NCBI GenBank assembly: GCA_910585805.1
Contig: CAJUFB010000087.1
Span: forward strand, 1-14,298
DNA: 14,298 nucleotides
Direction of reading: 5' to 3'
DNA from: an uncultured Acetatifactor sp.
Lineage (GTDB): Bacteria; Bacillota; Clostridia; Lachnospirales; Lachnospiraceae
Part shown: positions 1 through 6,467 of the stretch, one piece after another
Position numbering within the stretch: the stretch's first letter is position 1
How the letters are laid out: the number at the start of each line of letters is the position of its first letter
Translations under genes and position numbers: made by a program
Notes under the pieces: model-generated
The model's input: the letters and a program-made list of their open reading frames with translations, nothing else
Database searches by the model: none
Told to the model about the DNA's origin: nothing

Positions 1-234
1 GGATGTAATAGTAATATTCCGTATACTCCCTGTCAGTCCCCTTATTATGAATCCTATGAAGGATGTTTCCCGATATATCGAGAGAATCGGGGAAATGATA
101 GAAAGAAAACATGTATTATTAGCAGATTAACAATTTCCGGCTTCGGGAAAGGTGCCATCTGCCTCAGCTGGTCCAGTATGTATGTCAGGTACACATATGG
201 TTTCAGCCCGATATAAAAACTTACAAAAAATGGG
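1..234. other. Left edge, no gene firmly supported
   Basis: Frame 2 is open from the window edge to a TAA at 128-130 (43 codons) and could be the C-terminal tail of an upstream gene. Its last part reads as a charged helix (KDVSRYIERIGEMIERKH), but I do not recognise a family and codon evidence over such a short stretch is weak. Positions 131-234 are AT-rich and show no coding signal. A short imperfect hairpin, TTTCC/GGAAA, lies near 132-148. The strong promoter at 235 marks the start of the next transcription unit. Confidence 0.3.
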
Positions 235-263
235 TTGACATTCAGCCGGGAAATGCTTATACT
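235..263 (+). promoter_or_regulatory. Strong sigma-A-type promoter
   Basis: TTGACA (235-240, perfect -35) is followed by a 17-nt spacer and TATACT (258-263, 5 of 6 to the -10 consensus). Transcription would begin near 270, leaving about 50 nt of leader before the small ORF at 322. It is the best promoter I see for the downstream ABC operon, because 483-643 holds only a weak candidate (TTGCGG-17-CAGAAT, 516-544). Confidence 0.8.
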
Positions 264-321
264 ATACAAAGTGCATTCCAGAAAGAAGGTCAAAAATTTG
301 AAAGAAAGGAGGCAGTAAACC

Positions 322-396
322 ATGACCAGTTTAAGAATGAACAGGATACAATTGATCAGAATCAGAAATTTGCCTCCCGCGGATATTGTAGATTAA
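322..396 (+). CDS. 24-residue leader peptide or small protein
   Basis: This short ORF starts with ATG, ends with TAA and has a near-perfect ribosome binding site (AAAGGAGG at 305-312, 9-nt spacing). It lies about 50 nt downstream of a strong promoter and 45 nt upstream of an intrinsic terminator. The peptide is basic, with four Arg (residues 5, 8, 13, 15) and four Ile, and contains R-I-R at 13-15 and a Pro-Pro pair near the end (NLPPADIVD). It has no membrane segment or signal peptide. Its own codons carry TGCCTCC (371-377), which is complementary to its GGAGGCA ribosome binding site (308-314). Position and signals suggest a regulatory leader peptide for the ABC operon at 644. The R-x-R pattern resembles the '+x+' motif known from macrolide-arrested leader peptides such as ErmDL, but that is only an analogy. 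It could equally be an independent microprotein. Confidence 0.55.
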   Translation: MTSLRMNRIQLIRIRNLPPADIVD

Positions 397-441
397 TTCA
401 TCGGCAGTCTTTGCATGCTGTCTGAAAGAATGGTGCGAAAT

Positions 442-482
442 AAACCATGGCTATCTGCTTTTCCTGGAGCCATGGTTTTTTT
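442..482 (+). terminator. Intrinsic terminator before the ABC operon
   Basis: A perfect 11-bp inverted repeat, AAACCATGGCT (442-452) and AGCCATGGTTT (468-478), has a 15-nt loop and runs into seven T residues (476-482). It ends the transcript from the promoter at 235 unless readthrough is allowed. The first eight bases of the 5' arm, AAACCATG, also occur at 317-324, spanning the start codon of the small ORF. That segment could pair with the terminator's 3' arm instead, giving a plausible antiterminator. The following 483-643 shows no convincing gene. Confidence 0.85.
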
Positions 483-643
483 GTCACCATTTTTTGCATA
501 CAATGATCTTCTGTTTTGCGGAGACCATTACATGACAGCAGAATCAGGCAGGTTGGAGAAACGGGCCGATGACGGAGATTTTACAGGTATGCGGGAGCGG
601 AAGCAAATTCCAAGTGTATGTTAATGAATGATGGAGGAAGGGA

Positions 644-2977
644 ATGAATTTACCGAAAAGTTTTGTCAGTATTGCCGGTAAATACGGAATTGAGAAGAAA
701 GATATACTGTTTGCCGCCATGGCTGATTTTGATGCCGACTACCGGTTTGCGGATTCCATTGTTGCGCTGACCAGGAAAAAGCTGATTCTGGCGGCATATC
801 CCTATCGGGAAAAAGCAGAATACCAGTTCGGCGGTTACGGCGGCTGGCAGTTTACGGAAGACGCAGTGAAGAAAGAGATGGCACTGGCGGAAGAACCTGC
901 CATACAGATTTTTGAATTGCAGAATATCGGAAAGATGGAGGTGCTGCGCCAGGTAGCCACAGGCGTGCTGATGGCTGAAATTGACGGCGTGGAGCGCAAT
1001 CTCTGTCACTTTTCCAATACAAAAATGGAGATGTTTCTGCGGATCTGCAGACTGGTGGAAAAGATAAAAAAAGGAGAGGAGATATCGGAGGAGGACCTGA
1101 ACGTCAAAAAGGGAAAGGAATGCTGTCCCAAATGCGGCATGATCTATCCGGATCAGGAGAGGAAAGTCTGCCCGAAATGCATGGACAAAAAGTCGATTCT
1201 GCTGCGGGTAGTCTCTTATTTCAAACCTTATACAAAATATCTGGCGGTGATGGTGTTCTGCTATCTGGGAACGGCTCTGCTGAACCTGGCGTGGCCGTAT
1301 TTGAGCGGAACGATACTCTATGACCAGGTTCTGGCGCGGAATGAAGATTTCCTTGCGCTTCTGCATCTCCCGGCGGGGCGTTTTGTGACTGCCCTGACCA
1401 TGCTGGTGATCGCCATGATCGCTACAAAGATTGTCATTCAGGCACTGGGAATCCTGCAGGGAGTGCTGACTGCCAAAATTGCGCCGGAGGTGGTGGCGAC
1501 ATTGAAGAGCCAGGTATTTTCCTCCATGGGGCGTCTGTCCATCAGCTTTTATTCCAAGCGGCAGACAGGCGGTCTGATGACCAGGGTATCCGACGACGCG
1601 GAGGAAATATCCAGTTTTTTTATTGACGGTATTCCGTATTTTTTTATCAATATGGGTAATATCATTGCCATGAGCGTGATTATGTTTTATCTGAATCCGC
1701 TGTTGGCGCTGGTATCCCTGATTCTGATGCCGCTGCTGGTCATCTTAAGTTACAGAATGGTGCCCCAGCTCTGGCACTTTTACGGAAAAAGGCATCGCGC
1801 CAACCGCCGCCTGAAAGGACAGATGAACGAGAATTTCACCGGCGCAAGGGTGGTCAAGGCATTCGGCCAGCAGAAGCAGGAAATGGACAGGTTTTCTAAA
1901 AATAACGGAAAAGTGAAAAATGCCGAGATGGATGTGGCACGCTATGATATCCGCTTTTTCGCACTGTATTTTGCAGTGGAGGATACCATCAGCTTTCTGG
2001 TGTGGGCAGTAGGCGGCGCCATGATGATCAGCGGCTCCAATATCGAACTGGGTCTGCTGCTCACCTTCTCAGGTTATGTGGGACAGCTTAAGGGACCGCT
2101 GGAATTTTTCTCCCGCAGTGTTAGATGGTATACCGAATGTATGAATTCGGCTCAACGTATGTTTGAGATTATCGATGCGGTGCCGGAAGTGAAGGAAGTA
2201 CCGGAACCGGTGCGGCCGGATGAATTTAAGGGCGAGATTGAGCTGAAAAACGTTACCTTCGGCTACGAAGCGCATAAGCCTATTTTGAAAAACATCAGTT
2301 TTCATGTGAATGCCGGAGAAGTATTCGGTATCGTGGGACGCTCCGGTGCAGGAAAGTCTACTCTTGTAAACCTGATATCCAGGCTCTACGATGTCCAGGA
2401 GGGCGAAGTACTGGTGGACGGCATCAATGTAAAACGGTACGGATTCCGGGAACTGCGCAAAAATGTGGCAATGGTGTCCCAGGAAACTTATATCTTCATG
2501 GGTACGGTGGCGGAGAATATCGCCTATGCCAGGCCCGAAGCCACCAGAGAGGAGATTATCCGCGCTGCGGTCCAGGCCAATGCCCATGACTTTATCTGCA
2601 AGATGCCGGAGGGCTATGATACGCTCCTGGGCTCCTCCAGCCGTTCTCTGTCAGGCGGAGAGAAGCAGCGTATCTCTATTGCAAGGGCAATTCTGGCTGA
2701 CCCGAAGATATTGATTCTGGATGAAGCCACATCTGCTGTGGACACGGAGACGGAGCTTGCCATACAGAAGTCTCTGGAGCGTCTGGAAAAGGGCAGAACT
2801 GTCCTGTCCATCGCACACAGGCTGTCTACGCTGCGCAACGCAACTCACCTGATTGTGCTGGATGACGGACGCCTGACGGAATCCGGAACCCATGAGGAAT
2901 TGCTGGCCCGGAAGGGCACCTACTATAAACTAAGCGAACTCCAAACCAAAGCCCTCGCCATGCGAGGCATCGAATAA
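644..2977 (+). CDS. ABC exporter half-transporter with N-terminal extension and zinc ribbon
   Basis: This 777-residue protein is an ABC half-transporter of the exporter type. Residues 1-150 form a soluble domain that I cannot name with certainty; the strand pattern is PH-like. A zinc ribbon follows, with Cys161, 164, 176 and 179 (CX2C-X11-CX2C). The membrane domain spans about 195-490. The ATPase domain has Walker A GRSGAGKS (565-572), Q-loop Gln613, signature LSGGE (669-673), Walker B ILILDE (689-694) and switch His725, all intact. Typical exporters of this class are about 580 residues, so the extension adds about 190. The start has GGAGG at 633-637, 6 nt upstream. It heads an operon with a DUF1854 gene and a second transporter of the same architecture, so a heterodimer is likely. 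Function as an ABC exporter is near certain; substrate and role of the extension are unknown. Confidence 0.93.
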   Translation: MNLPKSFVSIAGKYGIEKKDILFAAMADFDADYRFADSIVALTRKKLILAAYPYREKAEYQFGGYGGWQFTEDAVKKEMALAEEPAIQIFELQNIGKMEVLRQVATGVLMAEIDGVERNLCHFSNTKMEMFLRICRLVEKIKKGEEISEEDLNVKKGKECCPKCGMIYPDQERKVCPKCMDKKSILLRVVSYFKPYTKYLAVMVFCYLGTALLNLAWPYLSGTILYDQVLARNEDFLALLHLPAGRFVTALTMLVIAMIATKIVIQALGILQGVLTAKIAPEVVATLKSQVFSSMGRLSISFYSKRQTGGLMTRVSDDAEEISSFFIDGIPYFFINMGNIIAMSVIMFYLNPLLALVSLILMPLLVILSYRMVPQLWHFYGKRHRANRRLKGQMNENFTGARVVKAFGQQKQEMDRFSKNNGKVKNAEMDVARYDIRFFALYFAVEDTISFLVWAVGGAMMISGSNIELGLLLTFSGYVGQLKGPLEFFSRSVRWYTECMNSAQRMFEIIDAVPEVKEVPEPVRPDEFKGEIELKNVTFGYEAHKPILKNISFHVNAGEVFGIVGRSGAGKSTLVNLISRLYDVQEGEVLVDGINVKRYGFRELRKNVAMVSQETYIFMGTVAENIAYARPEATREEIIRAAVQANAHDFICKMPEGYDTLLGSSSRSLSGGEKQRISIARAILADPKILILDEATSAVDTETELAIQKSLERLEKGRTVLSIAHRLSTLRNATHLIVLDDGRLTESGTHEELLARKGTYYKLSELQTKALAMRGIE

Positions 2978-3017
2978 AAGGAGGGAACGGACGCATCACT
3001 AAGCGGCCGGAAGCTAT

Positions 3018-3046
3018 CTGCCCATGCCTGGGTACGGGTAGGGCAG
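3018..3046. other. Intergenic hairpin in the ABC1-DUF1854 spacer
   Basis: CTGCCC (3018-3023) pairs with GGGCAG (3041-3046), closing a GC-rich stem-loop in the 101-bp spacer. No T-run follows, so it is not an intrinsic terminator. It could modulate mRNA stability or relative expression of the two genes. The downstream gene has its own AAAGG ribosome binding site at 3066-3070. Confidence 0.4.
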
Positions 3047-3078
3047 TTGCGGAACTTTATATAAGAAAGGAAACATAA

Positions 3079-3672
3079 ATGGAAGAAAATAGTAACAGCA
3101 TGGATTTGCTGAATTTACAGGAATTTGACGAGGAAGCCCTGAAAAAAGAGTCGGAGGAGCTTCTGGAGATGCGTTTTCTGAACGGAGAGAATGCGGTTTT
3201 CAGCAGGACTGCCGGAGGCTTCCTTGCTTTGAAGACAACAGGTATGGGAGAGAAGCTTTCCAAAGAGTACGCCCGGGTTGGCGTATACCTGACATTTCCG
3301 CTGACGAATCCGGAGGAATTTATCTCCATCAGGGAAGCGGATGAGAAAGCGAAGGAAATCGGCATCATAGAAAAGCTTTCACAGCTGCCGGAAGAGCAGC
3401 AGGAAATGCTGCGGGAGCAGATTAAGCTGCGCTACTTTATGCCGGTGATCACCAAAGTGCTGGACGTGAAGGATGAATACGGTTACGCCTACTGGAATGT
3501 AGTCACTACCTTCGGCGCATGCCGTTTTACGACCCAGATGAGCGGCGATGCCGTGATTCATTTGAGCGATTCCAGGCTGCTGGTGACGGACATTGACGGA
3601 AACCGTTACGAGATTCCCGATTTTTATCAGCTCGGCGTGATGGAGCGCAAGAAACTGGATCTATTTATATAA
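3079..3672 (+). CDS. DUF1854 family protein
   Basis: This soluble 197-residue protein matches the DUF1854 family. Shared features are a front half with VYLTFPLTNPEEFISIR (69-85), a central EIGIIEKLSQLPEEQQEML segment (93-111), then LRYFMPVITKVLDV (117-130), and a C-terminal RLLVTDIDGNRYEIPD block (166-181). There is no signal peptide or membrane helix, so it is probably cytoplasmic. From memory, unchecked, the family occurs in proteobacteria beside an ABC transporter in cyanophycin-related loci and is named for that. No cyanophycin synthetase is visible here. Its position between two unusual ABC half-transporters argues for a role as a transporter partner or regulator. The start has AAAGG 8 nt upstream. 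No biochemical function is known to me, and no catalytic motif stands out. Confidence 0.85.
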   Translation: MEENSNSMDLLNLQEFDEEALKKESEELLEMRFLNGENAVFSRTAGGFLALKTTGMGEKLSKEYARVGVYLTFPLTNPEEFISIREADEKAKEIGIIEKLSQLPEEQQEMLREQIKLRYFMPVITKVLDVKDEYGYAYWNVVTTFGACRFTTQMSGDAVIHLSDSRLLVTDIDGNRYEIPDFYQLGVMERKKLDLFI

Positions 3673-3827
3673 AAGAGGGAAATGTGTCTGCCATGGTTCC
3701 TTGTCTCGGGAGTTCGTGCAGGAGAGCGCGAAACACCTCGCGGTTTCCGCAGACAGATTTCAGGACTTTCACTGTAACCTGCAGAAAAGTCAGAGGCAGT
3801 TTTTTAAGAGAAAGGCAATATAATTTT
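3673..3827. other. DUF1854-ABC2 spacer with competing start codons
   Basis: This 155-bp spacer is GC-rich in its middle. GTCTGC (3685-3690) can pair with GCAGAC (3749-3754). The frame of the second transporter is open back to a GTG at 3684 and an ATG at 3693, near a GAGGG at 3675-3679. A separate 31-codon ORF runs from ATG 3682 to TAA 3775-3777. The extra 48 transporter residues are Arg/Cys-rich and do not resemble the family, so I treat this stretch as untranslated leader. A CTGC/GCAG pair before six T residues near 3801 is too weak for a terminator call. Confidence 0.4.
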
Positions 3828-6050
3828 ATGAAACTATTGTATACATTAAACAAGGGGCAGACAGATGCCCTGAAGCTTGTGCCGGGAGAGGACATTATGT
3901 ACTGCGTTCCTGTGGATCTGGAATTTGACAGCCGGAAAATGCAGGCAAGGCAAAGTTATACTGAAAAAATCTACCTGGTGGTGACCGGAGAGCGTTTCCT
4001 GGTGTTGGAAGGAGAAAACGTTGCGGCATCCTTTATGCTGGATGAATGCGAGAAGATCAAATGTGAACATCAGGTACACAGCGGCATCCTTACCGTGACG
4101 AGAAAGGATGGAGAGATGGCCTGCGCTGCGCGTTTTTCCATGCGCCACATTGTCAGGGTTGCTTATGTAGCCCGGGGCGCCCAGACTATCCTGACGGCGC
4201 GGCGAAACGGGGAGAAGCCGGAACAGGTGGTCAGTCTGGAATATGAGAAATATTGTGAGAAATGCGGCAGGGCGCTTCCGGGGACCAGCAAGTGTCCCTA
4301 CTGCGACGGAAAAACAGATATACTGAAAAAGTTTACGGAGCTCTGCGGCGACTATGTGGGGAAACTGCTGCTGATTTCCCTTCTCATGGCGTTAATCTCC
4401 GCGATGAATCTGCTCATTCCCATGATTCAGAGGGACTTCATTGACGGCGCTTTGTCCACGGGAAAAGGAACCTGGACGGACCTGTGGGTGTTTGTGGGAG
4501 TTACTTTCTTCCTGCTGGTTGCCCGCATTGTGCTGGATAATTTCCGCTACTGGCAGTGTATGTCGCTGGGAACATCCCTAAGCATGACGCTGCGCCGGAA
4601 GCTTTATTACAAAATACAGTCTCTTTCGCTTTCTTTCATCAACAACAGGAAGCCGGGAGAACTGCTGAACCGAGTGGCCCGGGATACCAGGCAGGTCCGC
4701 GAATTTATGGAAGACGTATTCGGGGATATGTTTTCTACTTTGCTGACTATGGTGGTGTCGCTGGTGGTGATGTTTTCTATCAGCTGGAAAATGACACTTA
4801 TGTCGTTGGGCTTTATCGTGATTGTGTTTGTGGTCACCAGGCTTTTCTGGCACCATATTCACACGATTTATCACAAACAGTGGCTGAAATCAGACGACCT
4901 GGCCAGCAGCCTGCAGGATATCATCTCGGGCATGCGCGTGGTGAAATCCTTTGGAAAGGAAGAGCGGGAAGCGGCACGTTTTCAGAAAAAAACACAGGAA
5001 TTCGCGAGTATCAACAAAAAGAATGAAACCTTCTGGGCTGTCTTTTTCCCGATACTGACATTCCTTCTGGGAGCCGGCTCCTATATAGCCGTGTATTTCG
5101 GCGGAATGGATGTACTGAACGGAGATATGACCATGGGAGAGCTGGTGCAGTTTATCGCTTACTGCGGCTATCTGTTCGGGCCGCTGAACTGGATGACCCA
5201 TATGCCCAGGATGGTGATGCAGATGATTACCAGTATGAACCGTATTTACGATGTGCTGGACGAAGAGCCGGTCATCATGGACAGAGAGGACAGCAAGGCC
5301 TTTCCCATAGAGGGCGCCTTTACGTTTGAGCATGTTTCTTTCGGCTATCATACCTATGAACCGGTGTTGGAAGATATCAGTTTCCAGGTGAAGCCCGGTG
5401 AGATGATCGGCCTGGTAGGCGCTTCCGGAACGGGAAAATCCACTTTGATCAACCTGATCATGCGCCTGTATGACGTTGACCAGGGGAAGATCACCATAGA
5501 CGGAGTGGATATCCGCAATATGAAAACGGAGAGTCTGCACTCCCAGATCGGCGTAGTGCTTCAGGAGACTTTCCTGTTCTCCGGCAGCATCCTGGCAAAC
5601 ATCCGTTTTGCCAGACAGGACGCCAGCCTGGCGGAGGTGATTCAGGCAGCCAAGGCGGCCAATGCCCATGATTTTATCTGCAGGACGCCGGACGGCTATA
5701 ATACCTATGTGGGCGAGCACGGCTACAATCTGTCCGGCGGAGAGCGGCAGAGGATTGCCATAGCCAGGGCTATTCTGAACAATCCCAGGCTGCTGATCCT
5801 GGACGAGGCTACATCCGCTCTGGATACGGAGAGTGAATTCCTGATCCAGCAGGCCCTTGACAGGCTGGTGAAGGGGCGGACTACCTTCGCCATTGCCCAC
5901 AGGCTCTCTACCCTGCGGAATGCGGACCGGCTTGTAGTAATTGACCGCCACGGCGTTGCGGAGATTGGCACGCACAATGAGCTGTTGGAGAAAAAGGGGA
6001 TTTACTATGGGCTGGTGACGGCGCAGCTGAGGATGGCAGAGGGAAAATAG
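3828..6050 (+). CDS. Second ABC exporter half-transporter with N-terminal extension and zinc ribbon
   Basis: With the ATG at 3828 this is a 740-residue half-transporter. Residues 1-140 form a soluble domain with a PH-like strand pattern (IYLVVTGERFLVLEGE at 48-63). A zinc ribbon follows with Cys143, 146, 156 and 159 (CX2C-X9-CX2C). The membrane domain covers about 175-465. The ATPase domain has Walker A GASGTGKS (531-538), Q-loop Gln579, signature LSGGE (635-639), Walker B LLILDE (655-660) and switch His691. All catalytic residues are present, so a heterodimer with the first transporter would have two competent ATP sites. I chose 3828 because homology-like sequence begins there and AAAGG lies at 3811-3815. 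An upstream GTG (3684) would add 48 residues. It is the last gene of the operon; substrate unknown. Confidence 0.92.
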   Translation: MKLLYTLNKGQTDALKLVPGEDIMYCVPVDLEFDSRKMQARQSYTEKIYLVVTGERFLVLEGENVAASFMLDECEKIKCEHQVHSGILTVTRKDGEMACAARFSMRHIVRVAYVARGAQTILTARRNGEKPEQVVSLEYEKYCEKCGRALPGTSKCPYCDGKTDILKKFTELCGDYVGKLLLISLLMALISAMNLLIPMIQRDFIDGALSTGKGTWTDLWVFVGVTFFLLVARIVLDNFRYWQCMSLGTSLSMTLRRKLYYKIQSLSLSFINNRKPGELLNRVARDTRQVREFMEDVFGDMFSTLLTMVVSLVVMFSISWKMTLMSLGFIVIVFVVTRLFWHHIHTIYHKQWLKSDDLASSLQDIISGMRVVKSFGKEEREAARFQKKTQEFASINKKNETFWAVFFPILTFLLGAGSYIAVYFGGMDVLNGDMTMGELVQFIAYCGYLFGPLNWMTHMPRMVMQMITSMNRIYDVLDEEPVIMDREDSKAFPIEGAFTFEHVSFGYHTYEPVLEDISFQVKPGEMIGLVGASGTGKSTLINLIMRLYDVDQGKITIDGVDIRNMKTESLHSQIGVVLQETFLFSGSILANIRFARQDASLAEVIQAAKAANAHDFICRTPDGYNTYVGEHGYNLSGGERQRIAIARAILNNPRLLILDEATSALDTESEFLIQQALDRLVKGRTTFAIAHRLSTLRNADRLVVIDRHGVAEIGTHNELLEKKGIYYGLVTAQLRMAEGK

Positions 6051-6211
6051 GGCAGACTGAACCATAACAAGTATCTTCCTTTGTGCCGCTGCTTCAATTG
6101 GGGGGCGGTGGACCTCTCCTCAGAAAAGCAGAAATGAAACAGAAAAATAAAAGCCTGATACAAATACAGTACGGCAAAAATAAATTTCAAATAAAATCCC
6201 GCAAAAGCAAT

Positions 6212-6240
6212 TTTACAATCCCAATATTTTGTGTTAGAAT
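6212..6240 (+). promoter_or_regulatory. Promoter P1 upstream of mutS
   Basis: TTTACA (6212-6217), a 17-nt spacer and TAGAAT (6235-6240), with TG one base before the -10 (extended -10), make a good sigma-A promoter. Initiation near 6247 would fall at the first bases of the perfect dyad at 6246-6271. It sits 228 nt upstream of mutS, in a 417-bp region with no credible ORF. No clear terminator for the ABC operon is visible between 6051 and 6211. Confidence 0.65.
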
Positions 6241-6245
6241 AAGAA

Positions 6246-6271
6246 CGGATGTACAAATCATTGTACATCCG
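6246..6271. promoter_or_regulatory. Perfect 11-bp dyad between the two mutS promoters
   Basis: CGGATGTACAA (6246-6256) and TTGTACATCCG (6261-6271) form a perfect inverted repeat with a 4-nt centre. It covers the predicted start of P1 and the -35 of P2, as expected for an operator bound by a dimeric regulator. As RNA it would give a 5'-terminal hairpin. A T-run (CTCATTTT) follows only after a gap, so it is at best a poor terminator. Confidence 0.6.
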
Positions 6272-6288
6272 CTCATTTTGTGTATAAT
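6261..6288 (+). promoter_or_regulatory. Promoter P2 upstream of mutS
   Basis: A perfect -10 TATAAT (6283-6288) lies 16 nt after a weak -35 TTGTAC (6261-6266, 3 of 6). The -35 falls inside the 3' arm of the dyad, so a protein bound there would block it. The resulting leader would be about 170 nt. Confidence 0.5.
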
Positions 6289-6327
6289 TACCGCAATCTG
6301 AGCAAAACGTAAGGAAGTGTCACGAAG

Positions 6328-6396
6328 TAAATTTGCAGGATTCCGCACGGGAAGGCACATTTATACTGGTGTTTCGCTCCTGAAAATGCAAATTTA
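6328..6396. other. Long-range inverted repeat in the mutS leader
   Basis: TAAATTTGCA (6328-6337) and TGCAAATTTA (6387-6396) are perfect 10-bp complements separated by 49 nt. An alternative inner pairing, CAGGA (6336-6340) with TCCTG (6379-6383), overlaps the first arm. The structure ends 58 nt before the mutS ribosome binding site. I recognise no known riboswitch. Confidence 0.4.
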
Positions 6397-6467
6397 TTTC
6401 CGGACAATTACTAAGATAGTAAAAGTTATTTCCAAGATACAAAAGCTACAGAACAGGAGCAGCACAG

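Noticed and set aside
54..323. 89-codon ORF on the minus strand
   Set aside because: It is a Phe/Leu/Tyr-rich translation of AT-rich DNA with no recognisable family, and it overlaps the strong plus-strand promoter and the small ORF's ribosome binding site.
415..624. 69-codon plus-strand ORF spanning the terminator
   Set aside because: It has no ribosome binding site, runs through the intrinsic terminator stem and has no family resemblance.
3778..3806. CTGC/GCAG stem followed by six T residues as a terminator
   Set aside because: Only four base pairs form and it lies inside the ABC-DUF1854-ABC operon just before the second transporter's ribosome binding site.
4890..6065. 391-codon minus-strand ORF opposite the second ABC transporter
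   Set aside because: It is the antisense shadow of the conserved ABC coding sequence, with a His/Gln-rich composition typical of such shadows.
6243..6254. GAAC-N4-GTAC near the mutS promoter as a LexA/SOS box
   Set aside because: One base differs from GAAC-N4-GTTC, and the site is better explained as part of the longer perfect dyad at 6246-6271.
6083..6301. 72-codon ORF upstream of mutS
   Set aside because: It covers both promoter-like sites and the dyad, is low-complexity Lys/Ile-rich sequence, and has no ribosome binding site.
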